Source: Proteiniborus sp. MB09-C3 (GTDB taxonomy: Bacteria > Bacillota > Clostridia > Tissierellales > Proteiniboraceae). Taken from it: a DNA stretch of 64,000 bases. Both the position numbers and the translations under genes were made by a program. The notes under the pieces are model-generated. The model made no database searches. It saw only the letters and a list, made by a program, of their open reading frames with translations, and was not told the origin of the DNA. Below are positions 18,683 to 26,544 of this stretch, one piece after another. Positions within the stretch are counted from its first letter, which is position 1, and every line of letters begins with the position of its first letter. The stretch covers positions 3,348,001 through 3,412,000 of the forward strand of contig NZ_CP127161.1 in NCBI RefSeq assembly GCF_030263895.1, written 5' to 3'.

Positions 18683-20152
18683 TTAGCCCTCCGAACCTCT
18701 TAGTGATGGGTTAAATGCATCACGTAGTCCATTGCCAAATAAGTTAAATGATATCATCAGCAATGATATATATAATGCCGGGAAGAAAATAGCATGGGGA
18801 TACGTTGATAATGCAGTTTGACCGTTAGAAAGCAATGTGCCGACACTTGTCAATTTTGACGTCTGTAAATTCACTATTCCCAAATATGAGAGGATTGACT
18901 CTGTGAAAATCACACCAGGGATAATCAATATTGTAGAGGTAATTATAGTCCCTATAGCATTTGGTAAAATATGGCGGAATATAAGCCTTCTATCTTTTGC
19001 CCCTAATGTCCTAGCGGCTAATACATATTCCTGCCCTTTAAATCGATAGAACTGTGATCTAACCCGATATGCGGGTCCAATCCAACCCGTTAGTATAAAT
19101 GCAAACAACAGGGAAATAACTGGCCCAAGTTTTCTTGCAAAATGCATTTGAAACAATGCAAAAGTCACTATACTAGGAATTGAGCCCATAATCTCAGCAA
19201 AACGCTCCATCATCAAATCCAGGGTTCCGCCATAATAGCCTTCAATAGCACCATATATTGTTCCAAGAAATATGTTTATAGCAGAAACAGTTATTCCTAA
19301 TATAAATGATAATCTTGCACCACTTGCAAGACGAACAAGAATGTCCTGTCCAAATCCATCACTGCCAAATAAGAAACAAGGATAAAAGCCATTGGTATAT
19401 TTGTAATATTCATAGTATAAAACACGAGTCCTATACTGGTTTCCTCCCATTTTCATCGTATAATATGCATATCCATCTGGGCTATTTTTGTCCTCCAAAT
19501 AAATGCTCTGATAATTACCGTTTTCATCATAAATAGCTGCACCTTTAGAAGTATGAGCAAACCAATAGTTAGGATCAGTATCAAAGCCAGGAGCTACTTT
19601 GGATAAATCAATTAGCGGATACAATATCTGTATTCCAGTTTCTTTTTCATATGCTAACACATCTTCGTATTCCTTCTGTGTTAGATTTTTATATACATAT
19701 CCAGTTTTCATATATGAATCCAGTGTGACATCATAATAAGTAGTAGTAGTATTCCTTGGCCCCGGTCCTTCATAAGTATTATGCACCTTAACTATAGCTC
19801 CAGGAATAGCATTGTAGTAATCAAAGCTTTGCTGGTTGTATGTATATTTTGAATGTCCTTTCATAATACCAAATTTAGATAGAAACTCGCTTTTGGGCAG
19901 AGTATAAGTATAAAAACCATCTTTATAATCAACAGCATATTTGGAAAACATAGGAACCAATATGGCGAATAACAGCTGCAAACCTATTATGCAAGCTGCA
20001 ATAACAGAGCCCCTATTTCTACTAAAACGAAGCCATGCATCCTTTAAATATCCAATTGGTTTAGTATCAAATTTTAGGTCATGGATAGTTTCATCTTGTT
20101 GGACTAAAACAAATTTTTCTAAAGGCATATGTTTAATATCAGTTGCTTTCAT
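18683..20152 (-). CDS. oppC: oligopeptide ABC transporter permease OppC with extracellular insertion
   Basis: The C-terminal half is a standard binding-protein-dependent permease with five helices and the EAA-type loop AARTLGAKDRRLIFRHILPNA, which docks to the ATPases (shown in part). The first helix is near residue 50. Between it and the second helix lie about 190 residues rich in Tyr, Asp and Thr (around 70-260), where typical OppC proteins of about 300 residues have about 40; this segment should face outside. DGFGQDILVR before helix 2 is the usual OppC motif. The gene overlaps oppB by 14 bases. Confidence 0.92.
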   Translation of the reverse strand: MKATDIKHMPLEKFVLVQQDETIHDLKFDTKPIGYLKDAWLRFSRNRGSVIAACIIGLQLLFAILVPMFSKYAVDYKDGFYTYTLPKSEFLSKFGIMKGHSKYTYNQQSFDYYNAIPGAIVKVHNTYEGPGPRNTTTTYYDVTLDSYMKTGYVYKNLTQKEYEDVLAYEKETGIQILYPLIDLSKVAPGFDTDPNYWFAHTSKGAAIYDENGNYQSIYLEDKNSPDGYAYYTMKMGGNQYRTRVLYYEYYKYTNGFYPCFLFGSDGFGQDILVRLASGARLSFILGITVSAINIFLGTIYGAIEGYYGGTLDLMMERFAEIMGSIPSIVTFALFQMHFARKLGPVISLLFAFILTGWIGPAYRVRSQFYRFKGQEYVLAARTLGAKDRRLIFRHILPNAIGTIITSTILIIPGVIFTESILSYLGIVNLQTSKLTSVGTLLSNGQTALSTYPHAIFFPALYISLLMISFNLFGNGLRDAFNPSLRGSEG

Positions 20153-21110
20153 TAGTCTTTCCTCCTCCCATTCTAATACGTGGGTCTACTATTCCATAAC
20201 TTAAATCTACCAACAAACCACTTACTAATCCTATAATTAGATAAAACATACTAATTGCCATAAATACACTATAATCTCTTAAAATAATTGATTGAACATA
20301 TACATTGCCTATGCCAGGAATTGCAAATATACTCTCAATAATCATTGATCCTCCTAATATTCCCATAAATTCACCTATAATCATAGGCAATATAGGAACT
20401 AGAGAGTTACGAAAGGCATGTCTGAATGTGGCTTGTCCTATAGTCAAGCCTTTTGCACGAGCTAAGAGCATATATTCACTTGTTAGAGTTTCAGTAAGCT
20501 CAGCTCTTGTAAAACGCATAAACCTTGCAATAATACCAAATGACAATGCCATTATAGGAAGAGCCATAGTATATAACATCTTCATGCTGAAGAAATCTGT
20601 ACCTGATTTAACTACAATAGGAAACCATCCTAGTTTAAAGCCTAGAAAATATTGTACTATAAAAGCATAAACATAATTAGGTACTGAAATAAATAGCATT
20701 ACTATTACAGATATAACCTGATCCTGCCATCTGTTTTTCTTCAGTGCTGCATACATACCAAATACTATACCAAAAGGCACTCCAATAAGCATAGTGTAAG
20801 TATTAACTGCTACAGTAGCAGGTAGTTTATTTGCCAAATAACCTGTTACAGGCTTCAAATATGGTCCAATAGTGGTACAAAAGCCCCAGTCCCATTTAGT
20901 AAAAATATTCCTCAAAAATATTCCATACTGTGTAAGTATAGGTTTATTATATCCCCAGGCTTCACGCATGGCTTTAACAGCTGCTGCAAAGTCACCCATT
21001 CCTGGAGGTATTTGATTGGGCAACATACGAACTAAAACAAAGCATATAGTCATTATGATAAAAAACGTAATGAGCATTAGACCTAATCTTTTCAATATAT
21101 ATTTAGCCAT
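20139..21110 (-). CDS. oppB: oligopeptide ABC transporter permease OppB
   Basis: This 323-residue inner-membrane permease has the N-terminal helix and MLPNQIPP segment usual for OppB, six predicted helices and an EAA loop (LLARAKGLTIGQATFRHAFR). It forms the translocation path with OppC. The start has GGGAGAGA upstream. It is separated from oppA by a 70-base gap containing a strong hairpin. Confidence 0.93.
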   Translation of the reverse strand: MAKYILKRLGLMLITFFIIMTICFVLVRMLPNQIPPGMGDFAAAVKAMREAWGYNKPILTQYGIFLRNIFTKWDWGFCTTIGPYLKPVTGYLANKLPATVAVNTYTMLIGVPFGIVFGMYAALKKNRWQDQVISVIVMLFISVPNYVYAFIVQYFLGFKLGWFPIVVKSGTDFFSMKMLYTMALPIMALSFGIIARFMRFTRAELTETLTSEYMLLARAKGLTIGQATFRHAFRNSLVPILPMIIGEFMGILGGSMIIESIFAIPGIGNVYVQSIILRDYSVFMAISMFYLIIGLVSGLLVDLSYGIVDPRIRMGGGKTNESN

Positions 21111-21137
21111 ATTCTCTCTCCCAACTTATCATATAAT

Positions 21138-21168
21138 AGTCTACTAAGGTGAAACACCTTAGTAGACT
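21138..21168 (-). other. oppA-oppB intercistronic stem-loop
   Basis: A perfect 14-bp stem (AGTCTACTAAGGTG, 21138-21151, with 21155-21168) has a 3-base loop. No T-tract follows on the minus strand. Such stems after a binding-protein gene commonly protect the upstream mRNA or reduce read-through, so the binding protein is made in excess over the permeases. Confidence 0.7.
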
Positions 21169-21180
21169 TTAGTTTAATAA

Positions 21181-23532
21181 TTAATAGTCAAGTTGATTAT
21201 TGTTATCTGAACAATATTTTTCCCATTCTGCGTCTGTATAGTTGTATGTCATATAACGTACACCACCGAACTGTATTATTTGAACAAAATCATAAGTTGG
21301 ATATTCTATTTTTTGTGAATATAATGAAGTTGCAGTTCTATAATAAATTGGTGTAGTAACATATGTCTCTAGTATCCCATACTCCATACCAGCAAGTATT
21401 TGAAGTTTTGTATCAGGATCTGCTGTTACATATTCACCATTACATAGAGCTTCATACCACTCAAGGAATGTCTTTGTCATCTCTTCTCCATTTACATTGA
21501 TAGTACATTTTTGAATATCTGGTTTAAATCCATATTCATGCAAAGATTCATACTTAGTATAAACCTCCATTAAACCATATGGATCCATTCCGGAACCGCC
21601 CCAAGTACTGATTATGATTTCAAATGCTCCTTGTTTAGCATGGTCATAATAATCTTCGTCAGGTACCATTTTTATTGTAACCTTATTTTCTAATGGTGTA
21701 CCTACAATTGCAGCATTTATAGCATCCTGTACAAAGTTAACTATCTTAACATAACTTTCATCAGATTTATAGACCAAAAATTCTAATTCAATCTTATCTC
21801 CAGCTTTTATATCTCCAGCAGCTAAAGCATCATTATATGCTTTTGTAAACAATTCTGCAGCCTGTACCTTATCATAACCAGTTATATCATCTACGCTGTC
21901 AGCATTGTACAACTTCATTAATGCTTGTTTTCCTTGTTCTGAGCCTCTATAAGACGAACCTGTTTCAGGATCATATATATACAAATTATTAAGTAATCCA
22001 AAGCCAGCAACATGCGTTGCTGTACATTGCGCAGCAAACTCTTGCCTATCTATTGATAAAGCAAATGCCTTACGGAAATCCTTGTATGCTAATATAGTTC
22101 TATTTACTCCTGGAACCTCACGACTCTTAAGCGCAGCCTTATCACTATTAAAAGTAAATTTAGAAGTATAGGTTTGAGGAGTATACAATATATAGTCACT
22201 TGTTCTATATGTTCCCATATCCTCTGCAATTAAGTCTACATTATCAAGCTTTCCTTGAATGAATAGCTGTAAAGCTGTAGCTTGAGCAGGAACTATCTGA
22301 GTATCTATTGCAGTTGTTTGGAACAATCCTTCATGTTTTCCATCAGTGTAGCCATACCAGTTTTCATTTCTTTCCATTCTTATTTGCTTATCTTGCTGAT
22401 ATTCAGTTAATTTATATGGTCCATAGGACATATAAGTATCTACTGAGGTACCATAAGTTGTCTTTATTATATCTCCTGTTTCTTTTTTGTTTTTCTCATA
22501 CAAGCCTTCATGTACTAGCCAGCTGCCACCTGCCAGATTATATTTCAAATAGAAATCTGTTATTGGTTTGCTTAAAATAAGAGTTATTTCGTATTCTCCT
22601 GTTTTCTTTAAGCCAACTTTTTCAAAATCCATGCTTTCTCTTTCACCATCATAAGTAAAGCAGAATTCCTTATATGCTTCAGGATTAGTGTCTCCAATTG
22701 CTTTAGCTATAGTTAAAAGGTCTTTCTTAGCTTCATCTGTTAAATCATTATAGTCTTGTGAAGAGTATTTTGCAAAAAGGTCATTGCCTGCCTCATCCAT
22801 AAATGGACTAGAATCTGAATCATAATATTTTTTTGCAGTATCACCATTAAAAAAAACTACTGGTTTTGTTAAGCTGAATTTCATATCAGAGTCAGCTACA
22901 TCACGGTAAGCATCATCCTTATATATATCAGTATATATAGGTTCATTTTGTTTATAATAATCTTCTGCATTAGCTAGAGTTAGAGTTCCTGAATAATAAC
23001 TACTTGCACGATAATTTTTCATTTCAGGATTTAACATCTGCTTCATAGAGTAGATATAATTATCTGCATTGATTTTGTCCCCATTTTCCCATGCTGCTTT
23101 TTCATTTAAGGCAATCTTAAATGCATATCCTTCTGTTGCATCAGCAGGTACTCCATAAACTTCATTTCCTGCATATTCTTTAGTAATATCTACTGGAAAA
23201 TCAACTGCCATCTCAGGCACAAATACATATTTATCATAGGTTTCATTAAATCCATACTCGTAAAGTCCAAATTGCGTATAAGTCATAATGTAACTGTCAG
23301 AATTGGTTTCCCACTCATGAGGATTCCATGTTTTAGGAGATCCTGCCATGTAATCATTATATGTATAGCTAGCATTACTTTGATTACCATCTACTTTGCC
23401 AGGATCATCGCCATCACCAGTTGTACTTGGAACATCCTTGCCCTTACAGCCAACTGCTGAAATCATCATGCTAAGCACCAACATTAATACAAGCATTGGT
23501 CTCAACACTTTAAAGATTTTTTTTCTTTTCAT
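21181..23532 (-). CDS. oppA: oligopeptide-binding lipoprotein OppA
   Basis: The 783-residue protein begins with a lipoprotein signal (KRKK, hydrophobic core, lipobox SAVGC) and a short acidic/Gly linker. It then follows the family 5 solute-binding fold, with a motif-like AFALSIDRQEFA near residue 490. It is longer than the usual 540-600 residues, matching the enlarged OppC and OppD. It captures peptides outside the cell. AAGGGGGT lies 8 bases before the ATG. It is the first gene of the operon and has a near-consensus promoter. Confidence 0.92.
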   Translation of the reverse strand: MKRKKIFKVLRPMLVLMLVLSMMISAVGCKGKDVPSTTGDGDDPGKVDGNQSNASYTYNDYMAGSPKTWNPHEWETNSDSYIMTYTQFGLYEYGFNETYDKYVFVPEMAVDFPVDITKEYAGNEVYGVPADATEGYAFKIALNEKAAWENGDKINADNYIYSMKQMLNPEMKNYRASSYYSGTLTLANAEDYYKQNEPIYTDIYKDDAYRDVADSDMKFSLTKPVVFFNGDTAKKYYDSDSSPFMDEAGNDLFAKYSSQDYNDLTDEAKKDLLTIAKAIGDTNPEAYKEFCFTYDGERESMDFEKVGLKKTGEYEITLILSKPITDFYLKYNLAGGSWLVHEGLYEKNKKETGDIIKTTYGTSVDTYMSYGPYKLTEYQQDKQIRMERNENWYGYTDGKHEGLFQTTAIDTQIVPAQATALQLFIQGKLDNVDLIAEDMGTYRTSDYILYTPQTYTSKFTFNSDKAALKSREVPGVNRTILAYKDFRKAFALSIDRQEFAAQCTATHVAGFGLLNNLYIYDPETGSSYRGSEQGKQALMKLYNADSVDDITGYDKVQAAELFTKAYNDALAAGDIKAGDKIELEFLVYKSDESYVKIVNFVQDAINAAIVGTPLENKVTIKMVPDEDYYDHAKQGAFEIIISTWGGSGMDPYGLMEVYTKYESLHEYGFKPDIQKCTINVNGEEMTKTFLEWYEALCNGEYVTADPDTKLQILAGMEYGILETYVTTPIYYRTATSLYSQKIEYPTYDFVQIIQFGGVRYMTYNYTDAEWEKYCSDNNNQLDY

Positions 23533-23619
23533 TTTTTTACCCCCTTATTTTTTTTGAGATACGTCTTTATGCTTTTTAACGTATCAGCCTTAATATAATT
23601 ATATACTACCTTAGAAATA

Positions 23620-23647
23620 ATTATATATCTTTCCGTTCTTTTGTCAA
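23620..23647 (-). promoter_or_regulatory. opp operon promoter
   Basis: TTGACA (23642-23647) and TATAAT (23620-23625), both perfect, are 16 bases apart on the minus strand, giving a leader of about 80 bases before oppA. The leader contains a GATACGT/ACGTATC inverted repeat near 23550-23590. Confidence 0.85.
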
Positions 23648-23807
23648 TCATATTCTGAAAATTATATATTTTCTCGACATTCTTCGTCAAAGTTCGTCAA
23701 GATTTAACAGAAATTTCCTATTAGGGATTTTAATTAGACACATTGCAAATACTCAATATCATAAATAAAGAACTTAAAGAAACAATCTAAGCACCATTTT
23801 TTAAATT

Positions 23808-24548
23808 TTATTCATATAATCCTTTTATAATCTCTGTGTCAGAGTTTAATTTATATACTATATCCTTTCTCTCTACTATTATCTGAGTTTTCTTTGAAAG
23901 CTCTGGATCATTCTTTATGGAATTGAAAAGATTTTTATTGGGATTGATAGCTATAGGATTTCCTACCATTTTTAGCATAGAAAAATCTCCTTGAGTGTCT
24001 CCATAGGCAAAGCTATTTGGCAAATCTACATCATATTTTTCAACAAATTCATCTATAGTCTTCTGCTTATTATCTGAATCCCACATCTTAATGATTTCAC
24101 CAGTAAAGTTATTGTTTTCATCTACTACATATGTTGTCCCTCTAAATTCAGTGACACCGTATTTTTCAGCCATCTTAGATACTAAAAAATCAGGGCTTCC
24201 AGAGATGAAAAAAATTTTATGCCCTTCTTTTCTGTGCCAATCAATTCTTGTTCTAGAATATTTGTAAACCTTATCACCATTGAGGTTTATGACTTGACTT
24301 GCAATGAATTCTATATTTGACTTGTTAACTCCCTTTAGTTCCTTTAAATATACATCTGCTAGCTCCTCTAAATAGTCTTCATAATCACCATATCTTTTTT
24401 CCCATTCATCATAAGTATGCTTGACACTGCTATGCCAAATGTATGGGTCTATAACCTCGTATTTTATTAGCTTCTTAAAATGCTGAATCATTAGTGAATT
24501 TCTATAAATAGTTCCATCTATATCAAAAAATGCTGATATGTTACCCAT
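23808..24548 (-). CDS. HAD-superfamily (IB) phosphatase, SerB-like
   Basis: The start at 24548 (MGNISAFF) is chosen for AAAGGGGTGG just upstream; the frame runs 21 codons further without a site. The 246-residue protein has all HAD motifs: FDIDGTIY (nucleophile Asp), FISGSPDFL (motif II), a Lys segment and YGDTQGDFSML (motif III). The helical cap between motifs I and II places it in subfamily IB with phosphoserine phosphatase and related enzymes. The substrate is not clear. It stands alone between the opp promoter and the divergently oriented small-protein operon. Confidence 0.88.
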   Translation of the reverse strand: MGNISAFFDIDGTIYRNSLMIQHFKKLIKYEVIDPYIWHSSVKHTYDEWEKRYGDYEDYLEELADVYLKELKGVNKSNIEFIASQVINLNGDKVYKYSRTRIDWHRKEGHKIFFISGSPDFLVSKMAEKYGVTEFRGTTYVVDENNNFTGEIIKMWDSDNKQKTIDEFVEKYDVDLPNSFAYGDTQGDFSMLKMVGNPIAINPNKNLFNSIKNDPELSKKTQIIVERKDIVYKLNSDTEIIKGLYE

Positions 24549-24795
24549 TTCTACCACCCCTTTATTAAGATTAAATATTACTATTATATTCTGATAATTA
24601 TAAAATTGCAATTGATTATTGCATTTTTTATACCCATATTTTTATTAAATATATGGCTATTATAATATTTCTTCCCTATTCCATGTGTACTATTCAAAAA
24701 AGTTAAACTTCTTTTTCACCAAAAAAACTACATTACATATAATGTATTAACAACATAAAATATGTTTGATTGTTAATATAAAGGAGGGTATTTTT

Positions 24796-24915
24796 ATGAC
24801 AGAGACTACTGGTAAACAAGGATGCGGCTTTTTTGGAGGAGAATTTATTTGGATAATTATCATCATTATTATCTTCTGTTGCTTCTGTAACCGTGACGGA
24901 TTTGGTAAATGGTAA
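24796..24915 (+). CDS. tiny membrane protein 1 of a tandem trio (39 aa)
   Basis: AAGGAGGG lies 7 bases before the ATG. The protein reads MTETTGKQGCGFFGGEF, then a run of Ile (IWIIIIIIIF), then CCFC and the end DGFGKW. It has one membrane helix flanked by Cys residues. It shares N-terminal GKQGCGFFGGEFIWI and C-terminal GFGK with the second ORF, and GFGK with the third, which rules out chance. No named family recognised; overall design (Gly-rich N-end, single helix, about 40 residues) recalls the YjcZ-type sporulation proteins, but that is an analogy. Confidence 0.85.
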   Translation: MTETTGKQGCGFFGGEFIWIIIIIIIFCCFCNRDGFGKW

Positions 24916-24961
24916 TCTTTAAGTCACACCACTAAATCAACAATATAAAGGAGGGTGTTTC

Positions 24962-25087
24962 ATGGTAGATACTGCTGGTAAACAAGGATGTGGATTCTTT
25001 GGAGGAGAATTTATTTGGATAATTCTTATTATCCTTATAATCTGTTTCTGCTTCTCCGGTTCTAGCTGTGGATTTGGTAAATTTTAA
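24962..25087 (+). CDS. tiny membrane protein 2 of a tandem trio (41 aa)
   Basis: The sequence AAAGGAGGGTGTTTC precedes the ATG, a near-copy of the first ribosome site. The protein begins MVDTAGKQGCGFFGGEF, has the helix IWIILIILIICFCF and ends SSCGFGKF. It is about 70% identical to the first protein, mostly by conservative changes, so this is a tandem duplication. It lies 46 bases after gene 1 in the same direction. Confidence 0.85.
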   Translation: MVDTAGKQGCGFFGGEFIWIILIILIICFCFSGSSCGFGKF

Positions 25088-25114
25088 TCTATAAAAAAAT
25101 AAGGAGGTTGTGTT

Positions 25115-25240
25115 ATGGTAGAAACTAATTGGAGACGTGATTGCGAAGGCGGCGTAGGAAGCGAGCTTTTGTTCTTCTTCATACTGCTAGTAATCATTTT
25201 CTGCACATGTGGAACTGATAGAGGATTTGGAAAATTCTAA
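25115..25240 (+). CDS. tiny membrane protein 3 of a tandem trio (41 aa)
   Basis: AAGGAGG precedes the ATG by 7 bases, 27 bases after gene 2. The protein begins MVETNWRRDCEGGVGSE, has a hydrophobic helix (LLFFFILLVIIF), then CTCGTDR and the ending GFGKF. The N-terminus has diverged, but Cys10, the acidic residue before the helix, the Cys pair after it and the GFGKF end are kept. A terminator follows at 25296-25329. Confidence 0.82.
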   Translation: MVETNWRRDCEGGVGSELLFFFILLVIIFCTCGTDRGFGKF

Positions 25241-25295
25241 AATAGAAAAGCAAAAGCCTTTCAAAGCTACATCATGGTCAAATGATCAATATATA

Positions 25296-25329
25296 AGAAA
25301 AAGAGGGATATTTGAGCCCCTCTTTTTCT
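25296..25329 (+). terminator. terminator of the tiny-protein trio
   Basis: AGAAAAAGAGGG (25296-25307) pairs perfectly with CCCTCTTTTTCT (25318-25329). The T residues lie inside the descending arm. It could also serve the minus-strand gene at 25337-25486. Confidence 0.65.
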
Positions 25330-25336
25330 ATGCTAT

Positions 25337-25486
25337 TTAGACATTAGGGCTATGATGTACATTTACATGCTTTTTCTCTATCATAGGCTTGTTTTTCCTA
25401 TCTCTTAATCTGACTTTTATAGAGTTTCTGCTATCTATAGAAATAATTATTGCTCTTATAATATCCTTTTCTCTTTTAGTAAGCAT
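25337..25486 (-). CDS. 49-aa basic hypothetical protein
   Basis: An ATG at 25486 follows AAAAGGGG by 7 bases. The protein starts MLTKREKDIIRAIIISID and ends with KKHVNVHHSPNV. The first 20 residues look like an amphipathic helix and the rest is Lys/Arg/His-rich. I recognise no family. It is co-directional with the WYL-like gene 68 bases upstream and may be co-transcribed with it. Confidence 0.6.
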   Translation of the reverse strand: MLTKREKDIIRAIIISIDSRNSIKVRLRDRKNKPMIEKKHVNVHHSPNV

Positions 25487-25554
25487 AGTAAAACCCCTTT
25501 TATAGATTTAGATAATTAGACATAAATATAGCGAAAAAAGTTCCTTTGCATTGG

Positions 25555-25818
25555 CTACTGCATAATATTATTAGTTTTAGGCTTATGATTTTCGATTTTC
25601 GCATCATTATAATTAAAAGATACTGTATGCATAGCTGACAAAATAGAATCTCTTTTAAAGCTTCTTATGACACCTTTATCAATATCAACGGCCTTTATAA
25701 GATTGCCGCTTATATTAAAAACCCTTATTTTTCTTTTTGTTATTTCCATACCCTTCATATATATAATGTCTATAGGCTTACGATTTTTTAAAGAGTAATT
25801 GATGACATGATCTATCAT
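25555..25818 (-). CDS. 87-aa WYL-like small protein
   Basis: GGGGAGTGATACT precedes the ATG. The protein alternates short beta-like stretches (IDIIYMKGMEITKRKIRVFNIS, shown here in part of its length) with an end RSFKRDSILSA. The order of an I-I-Y strand, K-R-K-I-V, K-A-V-D and S-F-K-R-D-I-L matches an isolated WYL-type SH3-like domain, without the HTH of WYL transcription factors. Such domains bind ligands or nucleic acid. The family call is by eye and uncertain. Confidence 0.55.
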   Translation of the reverse strand: MIDHVINYSLKNRKPIDIIYMKGMEITKRKIRVFNISGNLIKAVDIDKGVIRSFKRDSILSAMHTVSFNYNDAKIENHKPKTNNIMQ

Positions 25819-25914
25819 AGTATCACTCCCCGTAATTTTCCTCTATTTATATTATAACAGAACAAGTGTTCTGTGTAAAGAGTAAAAAAATGACTAGATT
25901 TCTCTAGTCTGTTA

Positions 25915-26334
25915 TTATTTCAGCCTTAGTGCTCTTTCTCTGGATTCTTTTTCTTCTTCATCTTTTGGTTCGTCTAGCACAATATTGTGAGGCATAGATT
26001 TATTATTTTCATCTACAAAAACAAATGTTATAAATCCATCAGATATGATTTTATCTGAGTTGTTTCTGGTTATTTTCCCATATACAGTAAAGCTAGTTTT
26101 TCCTGCTTTTACAACATAACTTTCTAAATTTACAATATCCCCCTTGTTACCTGGTGTTGTAAAGGTTAAACCATGTACATTGACACATACTATATTCTCT
26201 GGCTTGCCTGTTTCTCTTGCTCCACTTATAAAGCAAGCTTCTACAAACCATTCTGCCATCCTACCTGCAAATAATGTTCCGTGATGATTTAAATCTTCTG
26301 ATTTTACTAGGCGTGATATTTTTATTCTGTTCAT
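25915..26334 (-). CDS. hotdog-fold acyl-CoA thioesterase
   Basis: The 139-residue protein has the YciA/acyl-CoA hydrolase pattern: DLNHHGTLFAGRMAEWFVE near residues 14-32 (the hotdog helix with its catalytic region), VHGLTFTTPGNKGD and a final beta strand ITFVFVDEN. It would hydrolyse acyl-CoA thioesters in the cytoplasm. AGGAGGAGAAAA precedes the ATG. It is transcribed divergently from the beta-CASP gene. Confidence 0.87.
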   Translation of the reverse strand: MNRIKISRLVKSEDLNHHGTLFAGRMAEWFVEACFISGARETGKPENIVCVNVHGLTFTTPGNKGDIVNLESYVVKAGKTSFTVYGKITRNNSDKIISDGFITFVFVDENNKSMPHNIVLDEPKDEEEKESRERALRLK

Positions 26335-26479
26335 TTTTCTCCTCCTATAATTATTTATGATTACATACTATAATATTTTCTTATGTTATGCTTTAACACA
26401 AATAGTTGTCTATCTTTGTAAAGTTGTCCTAATAGGTTAAGACTGTCTATTGTAAAAAAACTAGAATATATTTAGGTTG

Positions 26480-26488
26480 TGATATAAT
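26480..26488 (+). promoter_or_regulatory. extended -10 promoter of the beta-CASP gene
   Basis: TGATATAAT provides an extended -10 element (TG at 26480-26481, TATAAT at 26483-26488). No good -35 is visible. The expected leader is about 50 bases. Confidence 0.55.
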
Positions 26489-26544
26489 AAATATATCACT
26501 TTAAACATTCATATAACAACATATAATAAAGGTAGGGGATGAAG

